Part shown: positions 55,325 through 64,000 of the stretch, piece by piece | Layout: each line of letters starts with the position of its first letter | Numbering within the stretch: position 1 is the first letter of the stretch | Source of the DNA: Selaginella moellendorffii | Taxonomy: Eukaryota; Streptophyta; Lycopodiopsida; Selaginellales; Selaginellaceae | NCBI RefSeq assembly: GCF_000143415.4 | Contig: NW_003314347.1 | Location: forward strand, 581,438 to 645,437 | Reading direction: 5' to 3' | DNA length: 64,000 bases | Made by a program: the position numbers and the translations under genes | The notes under the pieces: model-generated | Told to the model about the DNA's origin: nothing | Database searches by the model: none | What the model saw: only the letters and a program-made list of their open reading frames with translations

Positions 55325-56080
55325 ATAATAGGGGGAAAAGTGCAATGGAACCACTTGGTCCAAGTGCTCCACGTATCTAATCCCACTATAAACACCCAAA
55401 TACACCACCGACATACTAGCCTGTTATGGTAAGGCTAGGTCCATTCACACTTGTCTCATGAATAATCTAAGACCACCCATACCACAATTATATCTCCTAA
55501 AGATTATGTCATTGTAGCACACTTTATTTCTCTCTTCTTAAGCCAAATGAAAAAGGGGCAATTGCTTGATAAAAGAGCTTTTAGTGATTATTTTATTCCT
55601 ATTTATGACCACCCGTTAACATCCTTATAATGCCCTTAGAAGTGGAGAACACCATTCCCTAATATCACTTGTTCAATCCCTACTAAGTCTCTCTCTGTCT
55701 ATAGCAATGCTCATTGGTTTAGGGCTCAAAGGCCCATCCACTAAATCCTATTAACTTCTAGGACTTCTTTACCACGTGGTCACTAAGCAAGAGGACCATT
55801 CCTCTTCCTTTCCATAGTCTAGGACTTTGAAATGACATTTTGAAACACTCTAACATGAGTCTTATGGGTACTCTTTCAACCTTCCACCACTAGAGTGCCC
55901 TAGCCATATGGCTAGAGTAAGGTTTTGATGAAATATGCAAGATATCCAAGTAAATAATGCCACCCACACTTGGATTTTCACTCTAACCTTGAACTTCTTA
56001 GTAATTATCTCATCACACACCATGTGTGTGTAGCCTTCCCTGGTTACACTAGCATTTCTTGGCCAAATTGAGAACCTAAC
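55325..56080. repeat. Diverged repeat, copy C
   Basis: Third copy with TTGGTCCAAGTGCTCCACGT, TCCCACTATAAACACCC, ATTCCCTAATATCAC, CCACTAAATCCTATTAAC and CTTCTTAGTAATTATCTCAT in the shared order, plus a private insertion of about 100 bp near 55512-55610. Confidence 0.75.
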
Positions 56081-57279
56081 CTAGCTAACTTGATTAAGTT
56101 TCATTTTGGATTGTATTTTATGCAATTTCTATCTAGTGAAAATGCATAGTTTGCTCCAAGCAACTTCCCTAGATTTCCCTTTTAATCTTTGAGAAAGTCT
56201 CCACCTATTTCAAGGCAACACAATATGCAATCACCACTTAAAAAAGCATCACATCCAAAGTTAAATACTTAGTTTGAGAGAATAAAAAGTATTAGTAGAG
56301 AGGCATTATATTGTGATAAAAGTTGTCCTTTTGGAGGAATATAGATAGCTTTAGTGATCTATAATAAAACTTAATTATTTTAAAACAAAAGAAAAACTAG
56401 ACAAGTTTGTTTATTGTGTTATCTCCATGCAAGTGTGCAATCTTAGAAGACTATTGACACCACTCATAAGTTGGAAAAGTAAGTGTTCTCAAAGTTGATG
56501 CAAAAGTTGGCATTCACTAGTGCTTAAGATGTTAAGATGTCACAACTAAGCTAGAATTACTCCTTTCTTGCTAAAACAAGTCCAAGAGGCCTCAAAAGAA
56601 TCCTAGAGAAGGCTTGGGATGCCACTAAAACAACTTAGTTCTCCATGCAATGTGGGCACAAGATGGTGGGAAGGCTTAAGGTGAAAGTGTGTGCTTACGA
56701 GAAAAAATGGACCTTAGCTATGTGTTATAAGGTGGAGTGTTATTATATGTTGTGAAGGAGTGCTTCTGATGTGCTAAACTCAACTTGAATCGCTTTTGGG
56801 AGTTGAGTGAAGTGTTGGTGATTGCAAAAGATGTTGCACAACTAAATAACCATGCATTCAAGTATTTTCCTGACAGTCAAGATTATAACCTTAACACTCA
56901 AGCTTACAATTTTGACAATTAGGATTCAGGAAGAAGTGGCAGTTGCCAGTATGTAGGAGTAATTAAGGGGGAGAGTTAGCACTTGATCCCTATCCCCTAT
57001 CTCTATTGTACTCTAGCCTATCACCAATGCACATCCACATGCTCAAAACTTAGAGTATTTTAGTGATGTCAAGTCTATCCTTACTCATAATCTCTCGCAT
57101 GAGCCTTCTTGAGGATTAAAGGTTTCATATTAGTTTCTAATTGATTCATGTGTTTAGTAGCATATTCCAAGGCAAAAAATAGGATGCCATCAGTATGCTC
57201 CACAAGCTCAAAAGCCTCTACCCGAAAACTCATACTATCGATAGGCTTGTATAGAATCTTTTAGTTAGGAAGAACTGGA
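56081..57279. other. AT-rich intergenic DNA
   Basis: About 1.2 kb without a recognisable gene or repeat. Confidence 0.4.
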
Positions 57280-58360
57280 TCTAACACCTCTAGTTGTGTG
57301 AGAGATGTTGTAGAGTGTCCTCTTGTGTCCCTACAATAGGATCTATCTCAAGAAATCTACTCACCAAAGGCACTATGAAAATTGTGTTCTCCTCCAAGTC
57401 AGGCATTTGTGGAATCTCAAGAATCTTGCCTGGATCTTTTGCCTCCTTGAGCCCGAGTGAGCACGGTAATGTAGAGTGGATGGAGGAAACTAGTTATGAG
57501 CCAGGAATAACTCATAACACTAGGGGTCTTTGGACAAGCTTCTCAGTGAATGAGACATTGAGCTTGCGAAACATCTCCAATTCAAGCTCTACAACATATG
57601 AATAAGTGTTGTGGCATCACTAGTGCCAGCACTTGACAACTTTCCTCTGGAGCCTAGGCTTAAGGCCTTGTATAAATGTTGATACTCTAATAGACTCCTC
57701 CTGTGTTGTTCTCTTGTCACAGTAGATCTTCCAAAAAGCCTTGAATTGCGTCATATAGTTGAAGGAGTTATTCACACCTTGTCAAAATTGGAACAATTCT
57801 TGGACAAGCTATTGTGCCTCTTGAGAGAACATGCTCCTGAACATTTTGAGGAGAGTCTCAAAGTCCCACTTTTCCTCAGCCTCTAGCACAAGTACCTATT
57901 GCCATGCATGCCCATGCATCAATTGAGTGAACACTTTGTGCTTAGTCATATCATCTATGATCTAGTTGCTAACACAGTAAGAAGAGAATGCTACAAGGTG
58001 ATCCTCCACTGAAATGCTATCCTTGGCTTGAAGAATGGAAGCTCAAGGCCACACTACAACACATGCAGTGTTGGCATGGATAGCAGAGGTGGTGGAGGTT
58101 GCTGTACTATCTTTTGTTGATTTGCAGCTATTGGTTGGTCCTCAAGATCTCTAGGGACATCTATTGGCCTCTCTGGAAGTGGTGGATCTGCAACTTGAGG
58201 AAAAACTTTAAACAAGGATGCATTATGTGAATCTGCTATCTTGGTATTTGCAACAGATAGTGAATCCTCACTCTCTAATAAGGCTGTGTGATAATCCAGC
58301 TCTTGTTGAAGCTTGGAGAAGCTTTCCACAAACACAAAGAGCCAAGAAGGAACCAAGAGC
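57280..58360 (-). pseudogene. Decayed retroelement gag region
   Basis: On the minus strand one frame around 57980-57640 reads MTKHKVFTQLMHGHAWQ, then EEKWDFETLLKMFRSMFSQEA, then FNYMTQFKAFWKIYCD and STFIQGLKPRLQRK, the layout of a retrotransposon gag domain. Stop codons (two TAG, one TGA) break it at positions where Gln or Arg would fit. A neighbouring 100-codon minus frame at 58356-58054 looks like the preceding linker with a PPPP run. It is too decayed to assign a family, and the downstream pol part was not found. Confidence 0.65.
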
Positions 58361-59265
58361 TAACCTCTTTCCTATACTTCTTATTTGTGTAGGCATGAAA
58401 TATGCAAGGTGCAACAAATGCTTGGTTGTAGGATAAGTCTAGAAGTAACCCCAAGTAGAAATAAATTGCTTTTGAGGGTAAAGTACTTGCCACATGCTCT
58501 AGGACACTTGAGAAAATGCCCAAAATGCAAATGGATGCAAATGAAACCCAAGACTATGTAGAAACTTTTTCTAAAAGTAACATTTACGAAAAACTCAAAG
58601 AAATTCACTCAATTCTTTCAATCATGGCAAATATTTACCTCAAGAGAAAAACATAGTAAGTCTCAAATTATAGAGCTCCTAAAATTATGCTCTTGGGCTT
58701 CGAAGAAAGCTCTTGACCTCCATTATAGCTCCATGTAGGAAAAAATTAAAAAATTCTTTCCAAGAAACAATGAGTAGTTCAAAAACTTTTCCCCATGTTC
58801 GAAATAAACAAGTGTGAGGGAAAAGTTACTCCAAATCACTTCAAACTGACTCAAATCTCACATGCAAACCCTTCAAAGAAAGCATCTATCAAAAGAGCCC
58901 AAAAAAAATTGAAATGATGGTATATCCAATTTATGCCAAGCTTCCAAAGTTGTTATTATATACACTGTGAAGAAATGGAAGTTGTAGTATGTGTTGATTA
59001 TTGCACCAAATCCAGGAATTCTGATGTTAAATCACATATCTCAACAAGATCTACAAACCTATGATTGCCATTTCTCAAATTAATTTCCCAATCAGCCCTG
59101 ACGAAAAGAAAATTGATTTATCTTTTCCAAAAAGAAAAAAAACTTAAGAAATCCTTAACATTTGAGCATGGTACTTACAATTTTGTAGTTGGGCACATAC
59201 TTGCAGCAAGACTATAATAATCAACTGAATAATACTCAAGTAAAATTATATAGATCATAATTGAT
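58361..59265. other. AT-rich intergenic DNA
   Basis: Short ORFs only; no recognisable gene. Confidence 0.4.
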
Positions 59266-60540
59266 TTAGAAAATAAATCTATGTGGAGAGGAGGCCACTG
59301 CATCACTGCATTGATCTACTAACAATTGTTGGCCAATATTAATGCTCCTAACGATCCACAAAGCCAAAAAGAAGGAATTGGCTTCCTCCTCCACATTGCA
59401 CCGAAACTTTGGAGATCCTTCAAGTGGATTGGGAGTCCTTTTGATACAAACCCCCACAAGCGTTTAGAACATTGGATTCCTGCGTCTTCATCCAGTTTGT
59501 TGTCATGGAAATCCTGGCCGGTTGCAATGCACGAGAATATTGTCAGGAGCCTCTCCAAAGAGATGCTTTGTCTGCCTGGACCTTTGAGTTGCCTCTCCAT
59601 CTTGTTTCTTCCGTGGCTGAAAGAGAACTCCTGTAATGGAAACACGTAAGAGAAGACAAGAAAAATTGAGCTTCACCTTCTCCTTTGTTTCCTTGAGCCA
59701 CTGCGTGGCGGGCATCAAAAATTGTAAATCGCTGGTGACCCTCCACCTGGTAACTCCAATAACTTTCCTGGTGCTCTCGGGAGCAATGCTTCCGAACAAG
59801 CAAGGGAAACAAAATTTCTTCACGCTTATCAAGCCACACGTTCGCAGCTTCTTGGGACGGGCTTGCAGCCTCACCTGGCGCGTAGTACTGCTCAAACAGA
59901 GGCTCTAGCAGCATCATGAGCTCGGTTATTCTCCGTGTTGCTCAACTAAACGGCTTCAACACGGCACTGGAGAAACTGGGAAGCCGGAACAAAACGGATA
60001 AAAGGTTTTGTCCACCACTCCAGTTCCTGATCAATGTTTTCAATGATGAGGTAGACAACCCCTGTTTCTCGTTTGAACCAGCTCAAGTTGCCAAACATAG
60101 TTCGCTATTGGACTTGCCGTTTAATGGAGACGAGCAGCTCTGTACCGCAAAAACGTCAAGAGAAATGAACAAATGAAAGATAAAAGAAACATGTGGTACT
60201 CTGGAAGACGAACAGCCTCCTCGCAAGCATCTGGAAGACATTCCACAAAATCCGAGGATCTCTCACACTTGCGCGCGCTGGAGTAGCCATTTCGGCGCTC
60301 CTCGAGCCTGTTGATGATCGATTCAAACAAAGTCCTGGCGGCATGGCACGATGCGTATGCGTATGGCCTGCAAATGCCGGAAGATCTCTTTCCTTACCCG
60401 GGAAAATCACGTACCAGGAGCGCAAGGATCTCTTGCCTCGATCCCGTCTTCCTAATGTCGGCAGCGCTCGCGCATTCCTAGAAGGACAAACCGTAGGCAT
60501 TACTTTTACCAATAAATATTGGTCTAGGACAGGTTTGTGA
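59266..60540 (-). other. Unresolved coding-like stretch, possible multi-exon gene or remnant
   Basis: Base composition returns to genic levels, and overlapping minus-strand frames contain protein-like segments: FESIINRLEERRNGYSSA and DACEEAVRLPE (near 60320-60200), RITELMMLLEPLFEQYYAP (near 59935-59880), APESTRKVIGVTRWRVTS and FLMPATQWLKETKEK (near 59785-59680). Some joins with plausible GT-AG sites exist, but I could not assemble one continuous product or recognise a family. No clear start is present. It could be a fast-evolving gene or a relic. Confidence 0.3.
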
Positions 60541-60636
60541 GAAGATGCTAAACACTAGAGGAACCAGAGAGTAAAAGAGTAAAACTTTGCATTGCATCCA
60601 TGCTTCATAATTCATATATATGGTATTTTATATTTT

Positions 60637-60655
60637 TATATATATATATATATAT
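60637..60655. repeat. TA dinucleotide microsatellite
   Basis: About nine TA units just downstream of the lectin gene's stop codon. Confidence 0.85.
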
Positions 60656-60675
60656 GGTAAATCTTGCATTATTTT

Positions 60676-61584
60676 TTAGTAGGTAAATCTCCAACATCCA
60701 TTTGTTTGTGTTGCCCATACAGGTTCTTGTGGGTCACCGGTTCTGTATAAAACTACATTACAGTCATCTTGGAGTAATAGCTCTGAGTTTGCATAACAAT
60801 TTGGAAGAGGTTCACAATAAGTAACTGTAGACCAAACTGATTTTATATGGAATGCACTGTAAATTACCATATTACCGTCTGGTTGCAATATCACCTCACA
60901 ATCAAAGCTGATATCTACTATATTTGAACTCCACCCTATTGTCTTCTTGATAATTAAAACAAGATTACAGTTGTCTAGCATCACAAAGAAATACTGCTGC
61001 TTAGTGTTTGTTAATTTCCTGTTCTTGTCAAGCTTTGCAAAAACATCATATTTATTCCCTGGTAACAGAGTATACTGAAAAGGTGAAGAAATGTCTTGTT
61101 GTGAAATAGAAATTGCCGATAATTGTGGCTGCTGGGAAATTGGAATTCTTAAAACCCGGTATTGAAAAATAAACCTTCCATAAGGAGATGCAATTCCAAA
61201 AATTGAATACATAGAGCCTCTATTAATGAAATCATCTCGCATGTAATTAAAAGCATGCAAAATTGTCTCAAAAGCTCCGTTATTATAGATTTGTACAACA
61301 CCAGGGGCAAGATTAAAAGAATTTATACCAGCATTATGAAGATAAAGAGTTACAATAATTCTTTTATTAGTATTAGGAACACGAATGATACTATCAAAAC
61401 TTGTATATGGATTTGTCACACTATTAATTGGTAATATAGATCTTAAAAAAGTAGTTGTTAGTACTCTAAACAAGATTGTCATTTGAGATTGACTTAGAAC
61501 TCTTCCATTCTCATAAAATGGACCATAGAGTAAATCAGCATCAGAGCTATTAATAAAAAATAAGAATATTAATAATAGCTTCAT
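60676..61584 (-). CDS. Secreted bulb-type (GNA-like) lectin-domain protein, AT-rich and intronless
   Basis: 302 residues, single exon. A signal peptide (MKLLLIFLFFINSSDA) starts the ORF. The middle (about 20-190) is not recognised. The C-terminal third carries B-lectin repeats: VILQPDGNMVIYSAFHIKSV and LLLQDDCNVVLYRTGD, each ending VWST or VWAT. These approach the mannose-binding QxDxNxVxY motif, though Cys or Met replaces usual residues at some sites. Such lectins bind mannose-rich glycans and often serve defence. Codon choice is strongly A/T-ending, unlike the rest of the window, and the gene sits beside a very AT-rich tract, so recent transfer or a distinct isochore is possible. Confidence 0.8.
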   Translation of the reverse strand: MKLLLIFLFFINSSDADLLYGPFYENGRVLSQSQMTILFRVLTTTFLRSILPINSVTNPYTSFDSIIRVPNTNKRIIVTLYLHNAGINSFNLAPGVVQIYNNGAFETILHAFNYMRDDFINRGSMYSIFGIASPYGRFIFQYRVLRIPISQQPQLSAISISQQDISSPFQYTLLPGNKYDVFAKLDKNRKLTNTKQQYFFVMLDNCNLVLIIKKTIGWSSNIVDISFDCEVILQPDGNMVIYSAFHIKSVWSTVTYCEPLPNCYANSELLLQDDCNVVLYRTGDPQEPVWATQTNGCWRFTY

Positions 61585-63764
61585 AATATATTAAAAAATA
61601 ATGGTTTAAGTAATGTGAAGTATAAATTATTTAATATGACTTTTGGAATTTATTTTAATATAATGCCATAGTTAAGGGATTTAGTTTTAATAAATTAGCT
61701 TAGCTAAACTAAAAAATAAATTTTCATTTTAAATATTAATATTCGCAATTATTTAACTAAAAACTAAAAAATAATAACCTAAATTATTTTGAAAAGAAAT
61801 ATGGAAAAATTTTATATAAGCATTCCAGATGGTAAAATTTTGTAAATCTTGTTTAGATGACAAAATTTTAATCATCATCCAAAAAACTTTTAAACATATT
61901 TTGCTTAACATACGCCACTAATAAATATATTTTAAATAATTGAGGAAGAATATATTATTTAGGAATTTATTATTTTCCTAGAGAAGAAAATAATAAATAT
62001 TTCATGATAGAAATCAAATAATATAAATTTATGACATAAAAAATCTTTAATTATTTATAATAATATTATTATTATTTTAATATTACAACAATATTTTAAT
62101 TTTTGTAATGTATCATAGTGTGTAATACCTAATAGTTTAATACTTACAATACACAAGACACTTGTAATCCCTTTAACTATATCTTTTCATTTTGGCAGTT
62201 TAATAAAATATAAGAAAAACAACTATTGATATTAATATAATATAATATGTTTAGAAAAGTTATATATGTGAATTATATAAAATAATTAAATAGTAATTAT
62301 TTTACCAAATATGAAAGTGTCATTGAAACAAAATACAAAGCTATTTTAATTAAATTTATATATAAGTTATTTATATGATTTATATTTCTTATTATTATTT
62401 ATCGTTTTTTCTTCAATATAAGGAATACTAAAATAAAATTGGAATGCAAATGAATGATCTAAAAAGTATAAAAAATAAAACAAAAATATTTTATGCTAAA
62501 ATTTGAATTTATTTTTTATAATAGATACCATTTCTAAGATGACCATGAAAGTATAAAAAATATAAATTTAAAATTTCTATATTAAAAAAATCTAATGTTT
62601 TAACTGTAAATGTTATATAAATTTAAAATAATTAAGAGTAAATTAATTTACAAGGATTTTTTATATTTATAATATTCTTACACAATTTGTAACAATGAAT
62701 GTCATAACAAAAAATTTATTATGTTGCAAAATTTAATTATGAATTACAACACTATTTAAAAATAGTAGATAAAATTCAAAAAAATTCATAATTATTTATA
62801 TTTTAATTTTTTGTTGAAAACTGCAATTCTATATGAAAAACTTAAATAGGATTATGTTCTATATGTTTTGTTTGCTTATAGAAGGTATATAAGACATATA
62901 TTTAGAATACTCTAGTATATTCTAAAATATTTCTTAATAAAATGGTATTTGGACAATAGTTATAACTGAAGTAACAGTCTCAATCATGAGTGTGAACCTT
63001 TTCATATAAAACTAAAGCTGTAAGTCTTTAAACATTAAATAAAGTTTTATGACTATTTAATTGCTCTTGAGTGCATAGGAAGATCTTAAAGTAGCATCAC
63101 GTTTAGAAACAATACTATATAGCATGAATTAGAGCTTTGATACTATTTACCTTGGAGCATAATTTATAGTTTTCACTGAATTCAACCAACGAAAGTAATA
63201 AATGTTTTTTCACTCCAGAGATTTATTTAAATCCAGAGAAATATAGAAATAAGGCAAATTTATAATGGAAATGAGTTTGTGATCTTATTGAAAAACACCT
63301 AATCTAAAGGAGAAAGTGCTCTACCATTTTAACATTTAAAATTTAACATGCTCATGCCAAAGTTCATTATTTTGCAAACTATAGATAATATGAATTTTGG
63401 TTACAAAAGAATAGATTGGAAAAAAGAAAAGTTTTTATAGCAATTCTTGATTAAAATTGTATTGTGAATACATAAAAATCCAAAACAATAGTGCAACAAA
63501 TTATGTCATAATCAACTTAACAAAACTATATCTTACCACATTTGTATCCTTTTTTCGTGGGAGCTATCAACAATAATATATCTAACATATTTCAACTGGT
63601 TGTACCATTATCATATAAGTAATTTAAAACATATAATTTAAATTGCTAGTTTCGCTTGGTTTTGTTCCTTTAATCTGGTCATTAATTTCAGGAAAAAAGA
63701 AATTTATTTTGTGTTAAATTACTAAAACAACAGAACACCTACTAAAATCAATTGTGTGATTCTT
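61585..63764. other. Very AT-rich tract without genes
   Basis: About 2.2 kb, roughly 80% A+T by eye, with many short homopolymers and no ORF of note. It contains no recognisable repeat family, LTR or RNA gene. It is upstream of the lectin and downstream of the channel-like gene, so both promoter and terminator sequence may be inside. Confidence 0.6.
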
Positions 63765-64000
63765 CTAGTGGAGGACATAGATCAAGTCCCTATACACAAG
63801 CTGTATAGACGAGGTTGGATTGGTACTAACATAGGAAACCAAGGAACAATGTGTTCCAGGGGGACGGTAAAGGCCCAACGCCAAGGAGGCCTTGTCGTTG
63901 CGCAATAGTCCAGCGAACATCTCCCCAAAGCTCAAGCCAATGTAGCAGTCTGGTACTGGAATTAGCTCCAGCTTGCGTATCGAGTTTACTTCACCATCTT
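63765..64000 (-). CDS. 3' end of a gene resembling the C-terminus of a Slo/BK-type potassium channel (partial)
   Basis: An open minus-strand frame enters from the right edge and ends with TAG at 63767-63765, giving about 78 codons. It reads KLELIPVPDCYIGLSFGEMF, then RNDKASLALGLYRPPGT, SYVSTNPTSS and LVYRDLIYVLH. The order 'F-G-E-hF ... GLYR ... YVxTNP ... Lxxx D-L-I' resembles the end of the second RCK domain of calcium-activated (Slo) potassium channels. The family link is from memory of the motif and is moderate; the pore region would lie outside the window. The stop is intact and no break is seen. Confidence 0.5.
   Translation of the reverse strand, partial: DGEVNSIRKLELIPVPDCYIGLSFGEMFAGLLRNDKASLALGLYRPPGTHCSLVSYVSTNPTSSIQLVYRDLIYVLH

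Noticed and set aside
51977-56080. CRISPR-like array
   Set aside because: Repeat copies are long, diverged and irregularly spaced, in a eukaryotic genome; no array structure.
61585-63764. Organellar DNA insertion
   Set aside because: No organellar genes or tRNAs are visible, and, from memory, Selaginella organelle genomes are GC-rich, unlike this tract.

Overview
The window looks like nuclear DNA of a compact land-plant genome, most probably a lycophyte such as Selaginella. The reasons are plant-only families (cytokinin dehydrogenase, bulb-type lectin, PLS-type PPR, lipid-transfer protein, KEA3, CERBERUS/LIN), almost uniform introns of about 50-60 nt, and very short distances between genes. 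The genus is an inference. No bacterial, viral or organellar backbone is seen.

Layout. 1-1950: 5' part of a cytokinin dehydrogenase gene running off the left edge. 1951-6189: about 4 kb without a convincing gene. 6190-7284: small AT-hook protein, tail to tail with an intronless PPR gene (7301-9124). 9150-9256: decayed duplicate of the end of HEMB. 9337-13004: HEMB (ALA dehydratase) and the WD40 gene DSE1/TAN, head to head with 42 bp between start codons. 13461-14384: UBE2W-type E2 enzyme. 14598-19241: tubulin-folding cofactor D, with a tRNA-Leu(UAG) 59 bp upstream of its start. 19535-24535: a young Ty3/gypsy retrotransposon with 174-bp LTRs and nonsense codons in gag and pol. 25180-25680: scrambled fragments of a dioxygenase gene. 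26084-30977: CERBERUS/LIN U-box E3 ligase. 31753-34452: intact P4Hc-type dioxygenase. 34567-34872: lipid-transfer protein. 35092-38347: KEA3-type K+/H+ antiporter. 38492-41287: two tandem S1/P1 nuclease genes. 41543-42693: unrecognised small gene. 42815-44376: alpha-tubulin. 46649-48256: aldo-keto reductase. 48836-50528: ethanolamine kinase. 50.6-58.4 kb: AT-rich repeat region with diverged repeat copies, a minisatellite and a decayed retroelement gag. 59.3-60.5 kb: unresolved coding-like stretch. 60676-61584: intact AT-rich lectin gene beside a 2.2-kb very AT-rich tract. 63765-64000: 3' end of a gene resembling the C-terminus of a Slo/BK potassium channel.

The genes are mostly unrelated housekeeping or accessory functions and form no operon-like system. 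Two adjacent themes exist: tubulin (cofactor D at 14.6-19.2 kb, alpha-tubulin at 42.8-44.4 kb) and chloroplast function (HEMB, KEA3). I did not find a convincing new multi-gene system. The most notable signals are the amber-only decay of an otherwise collinear retrotransposon, the HEMB/DSE1 divergent promoter, the HEMB fragment upstream of a shortened PPR gene, an aldo-keto reductase lacking its catalytic His, two GC-AG introns, and an isolated AT-rich lectin gene.

Exon boundaries were read by eye from splice signals and reading-frame continuity. They are exact where phases were checked (CKX, AT-hook, HEMB, DSE1, UBC, tubulin, AKR) and approximate elsewhere.
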